Origin: Verrucomicrobiota bacterium | GTDB taxonomy: Bacteria > Verrucomicrobiota > Verrucomicrobiia > Limisphaerales > JAHDYP01 | DNA: 53,585 bases | Direction of reading: 5' to 3' | Assembly (NCBI GenBank): GCA_023383055.1 | Contig: JAHDYP010000031.1 | Location: 1-53,585, forward strand | In this document: positions 1-7,959 of the stretch, in pieces | How the letters are laid out: each line of letters starts with the position of its first letter | Position numbering within the stretch: the first letter of the stretch is position 1 | The notes under the pieces: model-generated | Told to the model about the DNA's origin: nothing | The model's database searches: none | Seen by the model: only the letters and a program-made list of their open reading frames with translations | Program-made: the position numbers and the translations under genes

Positions 1-42
1 GGTGGGTCAGTTTGAAGTGACCCTGGGTGGGTCAGTTTGAAT
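1..42. repeat. Two direct copies of a 16-base unit at 25-base spacing
   Basis: GGTGGGTCAGTTTGAA occurs at 1-16 and again at 26-41, with GTGACCCTG between the copies. Short direct repeats at this spacing are known at the ends of some insertion sequences (IS21 type, for example), so this may be the tip of a mobile element lying to the left. No transposase is visible, so that origin is inference. The repeat also overlaps the first codons of the next reading frame, which may therefore have lost its true 5' end. Confidence 0.5.
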
Positions 43-392
43 CGACCGGTGACAGCCACGGGAATACGGCTCGGTTCTGGGCTCATTTCGAAGGGTTCGA
101 GATGGTGACGGGTTATGCCCTCAGCGATGACGGCCTCTGGCGGCAGCACAGTTGGATTTGGAATCCGCTCAACGAGAGCGTGATTGAGACCACCCTCCGC
201 TATAAAAAGTATTTTGGGGCGATACTGCGAGGCTTGGATGCTGTGCGGTTTGCCATGGCTAACGAGCCTCACTTTCGGGAGTGTGAGAGCATCCCACCGC
301 CTCTTCGGAATCGGATACGAGATCTCATGGCCCATGCCACTTCGCACCAGTCACTCCCGACAGCGAACGGTTTAAGTGGAGCTTCCGAATGA
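27..392 (+). CDS. Hypothetical protein, possibly 5'-truncated
   Basis: A 121-residue frame starting at a GTG that lies inside the left-edge repeat. The middle, with segments such as GYALSDDGLWRQHSW and VIETTLRYKKYFG, looks like genuine protein and recalls small uncharacterised proteins that share a G-[YW]-A-L-x-x-D-G-x-W-x-x-H-[AS]-W core. I cannot assign a function. The start is doubtful: no ribosome-binding site precedes the GTG, and the repeat may have replaced the original N-terminus. The frame ends at 392, and a hairpin terminator follows at 551. Base composition is lower in GC than the main operons, as in the rest of the left 2.3 kb, which suggests acquired DNA. Confidence 0.5.
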   Translation: MGQFESTGDSHGNTARFWAHFEGFEMVTGYALSDDGLWRQHSWIWNPLNESVIETTLRYKKYFGAILRGLDAVRFAMANEPHFRECESIPPPLRNRIRDLMAHATSHQSLPTANGLSGASE

Positions 393-550
393 CATTGATC
401 CGTATCCATGAACCAGGGCGTGGAATCGAAAGCCCCCGAGGCCAGTCGGAATGGTGTCCTGCCGAGAGATTGGGATGCGTTTTTCGTTTTGAAGCCGCTA
501 CGTATAATCGAGACGCTCGCAACCTCTCGCCAGGACATCCGTCCAATCAA

Positions 551-583
551 AGCCTCGCCATCGAGAATGGCGGGGCTCTTTTT
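551..583 (+). terminator. Rho-independent terminator
   Basis: AGCCTCGCCAT pairs with ATGGCGGGGCT (one G-T pair in the stem) around a CGAGA loop, followed directly by CTTTTTAT. This is a textbook intrinsic terminator on the plus strand. It probably ends the transcript of the small gene stopping at 392 and isolates it from the small frames at 644 and 815. Confidence 0.75.
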
Positions 584-643
584 ATATCAGCCGATTTCGA
601 CCGCTGCTCACTACTTAAAGAAGGAAGGAGCATCGAAGCGATT

Positions 644-811
644 ATGACGAAGACGAAAAAGCGGGAATACAACCAGACCTTCTGGCGACGGAAGCGGGCT
701 GCTGGATGGAAGTTCTTTGGATTTGTTTTGCCACCCCAAGTGGCGGATCGAGTTCAAGAATTCAAAAGACGGGAAATGGCCAAATACCGAAGCGAACGGG
801 TGGAGGCGTAG
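644..811 (+). CDS. Small basic hypothetical protein
   Basis: A 55-residue, lysine- and arginine-rich frame starting at ATG 644, with a purine-rich AGGAAGGAG about 13 bases upstream. The same frame is open back to 389, but that part runs through the terminator at 551-583, so the internal ATG is preferred. The protein starts MTKTKKREYNQTFWRRK and includes FGFVLPPQVADRVQEFKRRE, which may form an amphipathic helix. It is three bases upstream of the next small frame and probably cotranscribed with it. I do not recognise it; small basic genes of this kind are common on phage-like or integrative elements. Confidence 0.4.
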   Translation: MTKTKKREYNQTFWRRKRAAGWKFFGFVLPPQVADRVQEFKRREMAKYRSERVEA

Positions 812-812
812 T

Positions 813-1859
813 CTATGAAGGCGAGCGAGCGTCAATTGAGAATGCGGGCGTGGCTTTGGGAAAGGCATTTTGCCACCACCACGAGCTTGAGAACCAAGTT
901 AATGGAGTCGGACCTGCCCGAGATCGACAAGCGGCGGCTCTGCGGCCTCCAGAACCGAGTCCTCCTCGAAATGGCTTACCAGGAGCGACCGAAGGCCGAG
1001 ATTCCATACGGGCCTTTGCAGGCGGAATGCGGAACACATTACACGGATTATGTATTTCGCTCGTGTCGAGTTTGATGTTTGGCCAGTCCATCCTTTGTGC
1101 TTCCTCTGGTCGGATTCCAGCGAAGAGTCCCAGGGCCACGTATGGTGCCAGACCCTCCACTCGTTGGGACTCCCTCATCAGGAGGCGACTCTGTTCTGCT
1201 GTCAGAAATCCAGGTGTCGTTCGCTCAATCTCGATCTCCAGGCCATCACACGGGTTTTCACCTTCATAGTATTTCTTTTTGCGGATGTGATTGAAGAAGG
1301 CCGAGAAATTCGAGAGGAGGTTACGTTTCCTGTAGTCCCCTCCCGCCGCTTTCTTGAGCCAACTCTCCACCATTGGATGTGTGATCTCCCTTATGCGGTA
1401 TTCGCCCCATTTGGCTTTGAATGCCTCTGCCATGTTGCGGATGGTCTTCAGGGTCTTGGGGCGTAGACGCTTCAATCCCTCCGTTTTATCCAGTACCCAA
1501 AGTGTCAGGAGTTCCGATGTAAAGGGGCTCTTTTGCTTTTCTTCTTCATCCTCCCAGGTCTTGGTGGCGGCCAATACGGCTTGCTGGATGGTCTTTCCGT
1601 AGTGACCGCATCTCTGACGCAGATCGTTGAGAAGTTCCAAATCCTGTCGATGGCGTAGCATGTCTCCCAGCGAATCGAGCCCGCTGAGCGACACCTTACT
1701 TGCGACTTCAGCAGCGTACTTCCGTGCGTCCTTAAGCTGTGTGAAGGTGCGGTACTGTCTCCCGACGAGCCCCTTCCTACGCATGTCAACTTCGAAGTAG
1801 GATTTGCCGTGCTTGACCCGCTCCCGAATCTTGGGATAATCCTTTCGGTGCAGTTTCAT
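813..1859 (-). pseudogene. Tyrosine recombinase (integrase), catalytic end lost
   Basis: The frame opens with ATG at 1859. Residues 1-60 resemble an arm-binding N-terminus, about 110-205 a SAM-like core-binding domain, and about 215-268 the start of the catalytic domain, including ALGLFAGIRPEEAQRM with the first catalytic arginine (R250). After about residue 269 (near base 1050) the sequence no longer resembles the family. The H-x-x-R box and the nucleophilic tyrosine are absent, and the rest of the frame is low-complexity read-through antisense to another ORF. An intact enzyme would be inactive without these residues. The gene starts 91 bases from tRNA-Ser, a usual integration target, so this looks like the remnant of an integrative element whose other end was deleted. 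Confidence 0.75.
815..1075 (+). CDS. Hypothetical protein, probably 3'-truncated
   Basis: An 86-residue frame preceded by GGTGGAGG about 6-8 bases before the ATG, a good ribosome-binding site. The first 70 or so residues (MKASERQLRMRAW... to ...EIPYGPLQAE) look like a real charged helical protein. The last dozen residues fall where the convergent recombinase frame loses its homology, so the C-terminus is probably an artefact of a DNA junction near 1035-1050. Function unknown. It overlaps the minus-strand recombinase frame throughout, which is only plausible because that frame is degenerate here. Confidence 0.4.
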   Translation: MKASERQLRMRAWLWERHFATTTSLRTKLMESDLPEIDKRRLCGLQNRVLLEMAYQERPKAEIPYGPLQAECGTHYTDYVFRSCRV

Positions 1860-1950
1860 GGGCTTTTGGCTTAGTGTGGTATTCTTGTGGTAAAAGCCTC
1901 AAGTTGTCAAGCCTGTGAAGCTTGGGTAATAGCCTGAGCACCAATTGGTT

Positions 1951-2043
1951 GGAGAGGTGGCCGAGTGGCTGAAGGCGACGGTTTGCTAAACCGTTATAGG
2001 GCTTATCACCCTATCGGGGGTTCGAATCCCCCCCTCTCCGCCA
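1951..2043 (+). tRNA. tRNA-Ser (anticodon GCT)
   Basis: Acceptor strands GGAGAGG and CCTCTCC pair, followed by discriminator G and an encoded CCA (2041-2043). The D region has TGGCCGAGTGGCTGAAGGC. The anticodon arm is ACGGT-TTGCTAA-ACCGT, giving anticodon GCT, which reads AGC/AGU serine codons. A long variable arm (TAGGG...CCCTA stem) confirms a class II tRNA, and the T arm reads GGGGGTTCGAATCCCCC. The gene is intact, and it lies next to a truncated recombinase gene, consistent with past use as an integration target. Confidence 0.97.
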
Positions 2044-2171
2044 GTCCTTCTAAGTTCCTGAAAAAATGGATTAATGCGAAAGACTCACTTTGGTTGTCCG
2101 CATTAGTCGGAATTCAAGTCAGAATAGTAACGCCAATAACGCCGACGAAGTGATTCGTGAGGAACCTGCGT

Positions 2172-2360
2172 TTAGCCACCTTTGCCGTTAGCAAAGGCTG
2201 CTGCGGAGCGGATGTAGTAGTTGCCGAGGCTCTGAAATCCAAACGCCTCCTTGAACTCCAGCCAACCGCTCTCACGAGAGACGAGGCGGTCAGGATTCTT
2301 GGATGAAACCGTGAAGATGCGGTTCAAGACATCCTGGCTGGAGGGATCAGGAGTTGTCAT
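2172..2360 (-). pseudogene. N-terminal fragment of an AlbA_2/Schlafen-type ATP-binding protein
   Basis: A 62-residue frame from ATG 2360. The segment ESGWLEFKEAFGF followed by YYIRSAAAFANGKGG is the typical start of the AlbA_2 (divergent AAA, Schlafen-like) domain, where a glycine-rich strand normally follows at once. Here a stop comes straight after GKGG, at 2172. Full proteins of this type exceed 300 residues and are often linked to defence or transcription regulation, so this is a fragment. Its ATG overlaps the TGA of the upstream fragment in an ATGA arrangement, suggesting the two were once a coupled gene pair. Confidence 0.6.
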
Positions 2361-2624
2361 TGAGCGAGGCCGTGTTTGCGCACGGTGATCCGAACTTCAA
2401 GCCCAAAGCGCGGCAGCCTGGCCCAGTGGGGATTGGGCCTGAGCGTGGTGAGGGATGGCGGCGCGGAAGTGTTCTTCGTGCCTGAGGCCAAGCTGGGCCT
2501 GGATTTCCTGCCGCTTCAATTCCCCGTTCACGACTGCGAGCAGGCGTTTGACTTCCCCGGCAACTTCCCCGGTGACTTCCGGGGCGGGGAACGTGAGGGT
2601 GACGCCGGTCTTCTCGTCCGGCGG
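2357..2624 (-). pseudogene. C-terminal fragment (Fic/AlbA-associated winged-helix tail), frameshifted
   Basis: In one frame, bases from about 2624 to 2451 encode EVTGEVAGEVKRLLAVVNG and then ELKRQEIQAQLGLRHEEHFR, the winged-helix tail commonly found at the C-terminus of Fic-family and AlbA/RecG-like ATP-binding proteins. Near 2450 the frame shifts, and another frame continues to GLEVRITVRKHGLAQ and a TGA at 2359-2357 that overlaps the ATG of the next fragment. No credible N-terminus exists to the right; that side is occupied by repeats. I read this as a decayed gene end. The frameshift position is approximate. Confidence 0.5.
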
Positions 2625-2670
2625 TCTGGTTCCATTTGCGGGCTGCCACCTTGGGGCGGGGAGAAACCAC

Positions 2671-2826
2671 GAACCTGTCACCTTGTTCGGTCCCTGAATA
2701 GACGCGTCCGGATTGCGCATCTCGCTGTCAATCAGCGGCTACCGCTCGATAAACAGGGTGACAGGTTCATGGAACGGAGCTTCCGTGCGTCTCAGCCTTT
2801 GGCACGCCCACAGGGTGACAGGTTCA
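2671..2826. repeat. Cluster of three REP-like GTGACAGGTTC repeats
   Basis: Copies lie at 2671-2687 on the minus strand (AACAAGGTGACAGGTTC), at 2752-2769 on the plus strand (AACAGGGTGACAGGTTCA) and at 2811-2826 on the plus strand (CAGGGTGACAGGTTCA). The first two face each other across about 64 bases, a REPIN-like arrangement. The identical 18-base form recurs at 53408-53425, just upstream of the RAYT-type transposase gene at the other end of the window. REP elements are usually found with a cognate RAYT, so this is probably such a family. Confidence 0.65.
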
Positions 2827-2879
2827 CTGGCGAAACTCCCGCCGCACTCCACATCTCCCCCACGGCGCTCGAACGTCCG

Positions 2880-2995
2880 CAGCCCTTTGGAGTGCGCCGG
2901 CAGAGCGTCGGCGGCGACGGCGCTTTGACTTCGTTCCGCAACGCACTGCACGGGTGATTTGCCTACGCAATGGAGCCAAAGCGGCGTGGCGGTTC
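2880..2995. repeat. GC-rich imperfect inverted repeat
   Basis: GGCGACGGCGCTTTG (about 2912-2926) is roughly complementary to CAAAGCGGCGTGGCGG (about 2973-2988), giving a possible long hairpin with an approximately 50-base loop. The preceding bases, AGCCCTTTGGAGTGCGCCGG, look like part of the same dispersed unit. No coding potential. It may be a copy of a genome-wide palindromic repeat, but only one copy is in the window. Confidence 0.35.
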
Positions 2996-3209
2996 GAGCC
3001 GCCCATCATGAAGCCGGGCAGCCTCGGTTGAATCCCGGTTTCTTTGAGAATGCTGGCGCGGGGTTTGCTCTCGAATTGCGCGATCCACATGGGACTGGAC
3101 CTGGACATCACGAGACGCAAAGACGACCGAACCGCGTTGGACGAACGGGATCATTTTGATAGACCCGAAGTTGCGGTGGCCGGTGGTCCAGGGGTGGAAA
3201 CCATCGCTG

Positions 3210-3257
3210 GGTGTCTCCGCCCAACCGGCGTGGCGGCTTGGTGTCTCCACCCAACCG
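3210..3257. repeat. Two-copy direct repeat, 30-base period
   Basis: GGTGTCTCCGCCCAACCG at 3210-3227 is repeated as GGTGTCTCCACCCAACCG at 3240-3257 with one mismatch and exactly 30 bases between starts. It is non-coding and follows directly on the repeat-rich region. Role unknown. Confidence 0.6.
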
Positions 3258-3363
3258 ACCTTATATCCAGCATTAGGGATTACTCGGCCAGTTCGTCCAG
3301 GAGCAATCGGCGACGGACGCGGGGCGGGTGGACCGGTTGTCTGGAACCCTTCGGCAAATCACC

Positions 3364-3735
3364 ATGAACATCCGATTGACCATACAGGGCGACACCTTGA
3401 GCATCTGTGGTGTACGGGAACTTAACGCGGAGAACGCCGGCGCTTTCCGAGATCAGATCCGTTCGGCGATGTCGGATCGCCTGAGGAACATCGAAATCGA
3501 TCTCTCGCAGGCGATCTTTATGGACAGCTGCGGGTTGGGCGCGCTGATTTCGCTGCACCGGGCTGCGAGCAATCGGAGTGGTCTGGTCCGGTTGTTGAAC
3601 CCGGCAATACCCGTCCGGCAATTGCTCGAGTTGACCCGCATGCGGCGGATCTTCGAGATTGTCGAGGCGAACGGGGTGGAGATTCCTGTTAAGGAAAGGG
3701 GAATGGCCACGCCGAGTCCGTCTTCTCAGGAGTAG
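3364..3735 (+). CDS. STAS-domain anti-sigma factor antagonist
   Basis: A 123-residue single-domain protein of the SpoIIAA/RsbV type. In the family, the unphosphorylated form binds an anti-sigma factor or partner-switch kinase and releases its target; phosphorylation of a conserved serine blocks this. The phosphorylation loop is present as FMDSCGLGAL, with the equivalent of the SpoIIAA serine at S55, although the next residue is Cys rather than the commoner Ser. ATG 3364 is chosen because the domain begins at once (MNIRLTIQGD). The 36 bases upstream that stay open add no domain sequence. No kinase or anti-sigma partner gene is adjacent, so the cognate partner must be elsewhere. It is convergent with the broken GH15 gene. 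Confidence 0.85.
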   Translation: MNIRLTIQGDTLSICGVRELNAENAGAFRDQIRSAMSDRLRNIEIDLSQAIFMDSCGLGALISLHRAASNRSGLVRLLNPAIPVRQLLELTRMRRIFEIVEANGVEIPVKERGMATPSPSSQE

Positions 3736-3859
3736 GGTCGGGTTGGTGTCAGCTCGCAGCCATCCGGATAGCGGAGTATAGCGCGTTGTCGATTCAGGGT
3801 GGGTGGTTTTTCACGGAATTCACGAGCAACCAGGGTGGTGTTGCGATTATTGCCTGGAT

Positions 3860-5118
3860 TCAGGCGGGGTCAGGCAGGTGGCGGTCGAGGTAACGGGCGG
3901 CGCTGATGAGGGCGAGGTGGGTGAAGGCTTGGGGGAAGTTGCCGAGTTGTTCGCCGCGCGGGCTGAGTTGTTCCGAGTAAAGGCCAAGATGATTGGCGTA
4001 GGTGAGGGCCTTTTCGAAGAGGAACCGGGCTTTCTGGAGATCGCCGGCCCGGGCGATGCACTCCACATACCAGAATGAGCACATGCTGAAGGTGCCTTCC
4101 TCGCCTTGGAGCCCGTCGGGCGCGGCGGTGTCCGGGTCATAGCGGAACACGAGCGAGTCGGCGACGAGGACCTGTTCGATGCGACGGAGGGTGAAGAACC
4201 AGCGTGGATCGTTGGGTGGAATAAACCGCACGAGAGGCATGAGGAGGCTGGAAGCGTCGACGGTTTTGGCTCCCTGGTATTGGACGAAGCATTGCAGTTC
4301 GGGGTCCCAGAACCGGGTGTGGATCTCCTCGTGGATGGCGGCGCGGACGGCACGCCAGCGGGCATGGGGGGCGGGAAAGGAGCGTTTTCGGGCGAGGCGC
4401 AGACCGCGATCGAGGGCGACCCAGCACATGACGCGCGAGAACAGGAAATTCTTGCGGCCGCCCCGCACTTCCCAGATGCCGTCGTCGGGTTGTTGCCAGT
4501 GATCGGCGACCCAGTTGATGAGATGGGCGATGCGGGACCAGGAGTCAAAGGTGAGACCGCTGCCATGTCGGTCGTAGAGGTACATGGCATCGATCAATTC
4601 GCCGTAGATATCGAGTTGGAGTTGGCGGCTGGCGGCGTTGCCGACCCGGACGGGTCGGGATTGGCGATAACCTTCGAGGTGCGAGAGGTCGATCTCGTCC
4701 AGGTTACGGCTGCCGTCGACCGTGTACATAATCTGAAGCGGGCCATCGGGTCCGGCGTCGCGTGAACGGTGTTCGAGCCAGCGGAAGAAGGCGGCCGCTT
4801 CCTCGTTGAACCCGAGCCGGATGAGGGCATCCAGCGTGAAGGCGCTGCCGCGGATCCTTCGGCCACGCCTTCATCGGAGAGGAACCGGGTCAGGAGGATG
4901 TTGGAGTCGGGGAGATACAGTTGTTTGTGATGGGGATTTCGCATCATCGGTTCGATGCGAAAGGCGCCGCCATTGCGCCGGTCGAGCAGTTCGGCGAAGA
5001 TCGTCGGCGAATCGAAATCGGGAAAGCACATAAAATCCACCGAACCGTCCATGGCCACCAGGGCGACGGTTCGAAGATCACCGATCACGCCGTGGTTTTC
5101 TATGGGCTGGCAGCTCAC
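3860..5118 (-). pseudogene. GH15 glucoamylase-like gene with internal deletion and frameshift
   Basis: GH15 enzymes release glucose from alpha-glucans or cleave trehalose. The start is GTG 5118, overlapping the treY stop in a GTGA arrangement. The first 87 codons give a normal N-terminus (ENHGVIGDLRTVALVAMDG, then FPDFDSPTIFAELLD) up to FLSDEGVAE. Near 4852-4860 (at a GGATCC) the frame jumps: the other frame resumes at IRGSAFTLDALIRLGFNEE, which normally lies far downstream. It then continues for about 330 codons through DDGIWEVRGG (general acid region) and LYSEQLSP (general base region) to 3860. The total is about 420 codons against roughly 600 for the family, so about 180 residues and the reading frame are lost. 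It is a pseudogene unless the junction is an assembly error. Confidence 0.8.
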
Positions 5119-7943
5119 GGGACGGCCTGGAGGAGTGCGACGGGAAAGTGATCGAGGATGGCGGCGACCGGCAGCTTGCGGTTGGGCGCGGCGGGGACAG
5201 TATGATCGCTGGAGCCGTGCGGCTGGATCCGGCACGGGCGTCGGCGGCTGGCGGTTGGATTCAGGATTTCACCCGTGAACAGGTTCTGGTAACGCGCGGC
5301 GCGTGGGCCGCCTGACCAGTCGAGGCTGGTGTTTCGCCATACGGCAGCCCCGGTCGGGAGACGGCGGCCCCCGGTGAGTGCGAACACAAAACGCGGAACC
5401 ACCACCAGGATTTCGTGGTCTTGCCAAACGCGACGGAACGCGCAGACGTGGCGGGCGCGGGCTCCGCGGGCCGGGAGCGGTTCGTAGCTGCCGTGGCGGA
5501 AGAGGCCGGACAACCGTGAGCGGAGCTGCAGTGAGCGCCACAGCACAAAGAGCTTGATCCGCGGATCCGCAATATTCCGGGCGAGTTTGCGAGCGACCAT
5601 GGCGCCGTCGGCCGGCGCGGATTTCCAGGCGCGTTTGAGCGCGGCGAGGGTGGCCTGACGCCGGGTGAAATCGACCGGGCGGCGGTTGTCGGGGTCGACC
5701 AGGGAGAAATCCCAGAACTCGTTGCCCTGGTAGATATCGGGGACGCCGGGGCAGGTGATTTTGAGGAGGGTTTGAGCGAGCGAATTGCAGAAACCCGGCG
5801 AGGCCATGGGCACGACCAGTTGCTGGAAACTCTTGAGAAAGCGGCGGGAGACGCGCCGATCCAGAAGAGCGTCGATGAAGCGGCGCAGCGCGGTTTCGTA
5901 GGGGAGGTTGGGATCGATCCAGTGGGTGTGGGTTTTGGCTTCGCGGGCTGCCTTGAGGTGATAGGCCTGGAGGCGATCGACGTATTCACGGGCGGGGCGA
6001 GTGGAGTTGAGGAGGGGCCAGGTGCCCGCCAGCGTCTGGTAGATGAGATACTCGTCATTGGCGTCGGGTGCGGGCGCGCCATTAACCATGGATTTGAGGG
6101 GTGCATTCCAGGTCCGCCACAGGCGGGTGGCGCGGCGCCAGGAGCGGGGGGACTCGGAGAGGACGTTAAGCCGGGCGCGGGTGTCTTCGCCGCGTTTGGT
6201 GTCGTGCGTGGCGGTAGGAGTGAGCGCGTCCGGCCAGCGGGTTGCGCGTTGCTGCATGGCGGCATGGAACTCCTCCAGTTCGATGCCGAACCGGCTGGGA
6301 TTGCCGCCGACCTCGTTGAGGGAAACGAAGCGGGTCCAGGTGTAGAAGGTGGTGTCTTCGAGGCCCTTGGCCATGGCGGGGCCGGTGAGCTGCTGGAGCC
6401 GGATGACCCAGTTCTGGATGGCGCGGCGTCGATCGGCTGGAAGATCGTCAGGGCCGGAAAGCACGAGCCAGACGCCCAGGAGGTTGAAGAGCGCTTCCGG
6501 AAGATCGGGGCTGTGCCGGCGGGCGCCGTCCAGGGCGACGACCCAGTAACGTTGTTCGGTGAGGGAAAGCCGGCGCCGGTTTTCTTCAAGGTAGGTTCGG
6601 TAAACGGGCAGCGCGGCGATGATCCGGCTGAGGGCGGCGCGGATTTGCCGCGGGGTGTAATCGACCCCGTGCCGGTCGGCGGCCAGGAGTTGGCCGAGTT
6701 CGCGAACGAGCGAGTCGAGTTCCGGGGCGAGGGAAGTCTGCAGGACGCGCAGTTTATGGTGGTAGCGTTCTTCGTCGAAGCGGCGGTGGCACTGGGTGAA
6801 GTCGCGGTGCCATTGGTCAAAAGGCAGTTCGTTGCGCGGCTCGATGAACAGGTGGTTGAGGAGGTTCAAGGTTTCATAGCCGGTGGTGCCGGCCACCGGC
6901 CAATCGAGGGGGAGTTCCTCGCCATCGGCGAGGATTTTCTCGACGATCAAGCAGGCGGGTGCGGGCGATGAACGGTCCCGGCCTGGGCGGGTGCGAAACA
7001 GGTCCTGGAGCCGGCGCAAATAGGCGAGGGGATCGCGCAGGCCGTCCGGGTGATCGATGCGCAAGCCGCGGATTTGGCGCCGGTGGATCAGGGAGCGGAG
7101 TCGGTGGTGGGTGGCGTTGAACACCGCCGGGTCTTCCATGCGCAACCCGGCCAGGTGGGTGATGTCGAAGAACCGGCGGTAGTTGAGCTGTTCGAGGCCG
7201 ACTCTCCAGAAGGCGAGCCGATAGTGCTGGCGAGCGAGCAGATTGGCGAGAGGCGTGAAGCTGGCGGCGACGCCGGGTTGGCCGTTCAGGCGGCGGGCGA
7301 GGGTGGCCAGGGGCAGCGGGGAGCGGCCGGGTGGGCGAAGGCCGGGCGGCAGGTGATTCAAGGTCTCGGGGGCGATGGGGAAGCGCAGATCATGACAGGC
7401 GATCCAGAGGGCCTGGTGTTCGGCCACCACGCGGAGTTCCCCGCGTTCGAGCGTCCGGCCGAAGTGATCGCCGAGCACCGGGAGCAGGACTTTGCCGCGC
7501 AAACCAGGGTGTGGGGAATGCCAGTCGATGTCGAACCAGCGGGCGAAAGGAGACTTGGGGCCATGGCGGAGGACATCGATCCAGGCGTGGTTCCTGGGGT
7601 GGTTGACCCCCATGTGGTTGGGGACAATATCCAGGAGCAGGCCCAAGTCACGTTGCCGAAGGGCGCGAACGAGTTCGCGGAAGCCGGTTTCGCCGCCCAG
7701 ATCGGGGTTGATGCGGTTGAAATCGCAGACGTCATAACCGTGAGAGCTCCCAGACCGGGCGCTGGAGATGGGGGAGAGGTAGAGGTCACTGATGCCGAGA
7801 TCGGCGAGGTAGCGCAGCAGCGCCCGGGTGTGACGGAAGGTGAATTGGGAGTGGAGCTGGATGCGATAGGTGGCGCGCGGAATCGAGGTGACTGACGGGT
7901 ATCGCGAGGGCGGGGCTGTGGGGGACGAGTTGGACGAGCTCAT
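5115..7943 (-). CDS. treY: Maltooligosyl trehalose synthase (TreY, GH13)
   Basis: 942 residues. It converts the reducing-end glucose of a maltooligosaccharide into a terminal alpha,alpha-1,1-linked trehalosyl unit, the first step of the TreY/TreZ route. Family landmarks are visible: N-terminal ATYRIQLHSQFTF, then LGISDLYLSPI, HGYDVCDFNRINPDLGG, DIVPNHMGVN, the nucleophile region GLRIDHPDGLRDP, the acid region CLIVEKILADGEELP, and TATHDTKRGEDTRARL. Length is typical. It follows the GH57 gene by 16 bases, and its TGA overlaps the GTG of the GH15 gene. The product is cytoplasmic and its substrate would come from glycogen made or trimmed by GlgB, MalQ and GH57. Confidence 0.96.
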   Translation of the reverse strand: MSSSNSSPTAPPSRYPSVTSIPRATYRIQLHSQFTFRHTRALLRYLADLGISDLYLSPISSARSGSSHGYDVCDFNRINPDLGGETGFRELVRALRQRDLGLLLDIVPNHMGVNHPRNHAWIDVLRHGPKSPFARWFDIDWHSPHPGLRGKVLLPVLGDHFGRTLERGELRVVAEHQALWIACHDLRFPIAPETLNHLPPGLRPPGRSPLPLATLARRLNGQPGVAASFTPLANLLARQHYRLAFWRVGLEQLNYRRFFDITHLAGLRMEDPAVFNATHHRLRSLIHRRQIRGLRIDHPDGLRDPLAYLRRLQDLFRTRPGRDRSSPAPACLIVEKILADGEELPLDWPVAGTTGYETLNLLNHLFIEPRNELPFDQWHRDFTQCHRRFDEERYHHKLRVLQTSLAPELDSLVRELGQLLAADRHGVDYTPRQIRAALSRIIAALPVYRTYLEENRRRLSLTEQRYWVVALDGARRHSPDLPEALFNLLGVWLVLSGPDDLPADRRRAIQNWVIRLQQLTGPAMAKGLEDTTFYTWTRFVSLNEVGGNPSRFGIELEEFHAAMQQRATRWPDALTPTATHDTKRGEDTRARLNVLSESPRSWRRATRLWRTWNAPLKSMVNGAPAPDANDEYLIYQTLAGTWPLLNSTRPAREYVDRLQAYHLKAAREAKTHTHWIDPNLPYETALRRFIDALLDRRVSRRFLKSFQQLVVPMASPGFCNSLAQTLLKITCPGVPDIYQGNEFWDFSLVDPDNRRPVDFTRRQATLAALKRAWKSAPADGAMVARKLARNIADPRIKLFVLWRSLQLRSRLSGLFRHGSYEPLPARGARARHVCAFRRVWQDHEILVVVPRFVFALTGGRRLPTGAAVWRNTSLDWSGGPRAARYQNLFTGEILNPTASRRRPCRIQPHGSSDHTVPAAPNRKLPVAAILDHFPVALLQAVP

Positions 7944-7959
7944 TTGCGTTGGAATCGAG

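Larger units (their letters stand above)
2625..3363. other. Gene-free repeat-rich region
   Basis: No convincing gene lies here on either strand; the open frames are short, arginine- or proline-rich and overlap one another. The stretch holds three copies of a GTGACAGGTTC repeat (2671-2826), a GC-rich imperfect inverted repeat (2880-2995) and a two-copy direct repeat (3210-3257). It separates the mobile-element remnants from the first clearly chromosomal gene. No clear promoter is seen for the STAS gene that follows. Confidence 0.6.

Noticed and set aside
389..643. Upstream extension of the small gene at 644
   Set aside because: The frame is open but runs through an intrinsic terminator and reads as non-protein sequence.
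2671..2826. CRISPR array
   Set aside because: The repeats are only 16-18 bases, occur in both orientations and have unequal spacing; no cas gene is near.
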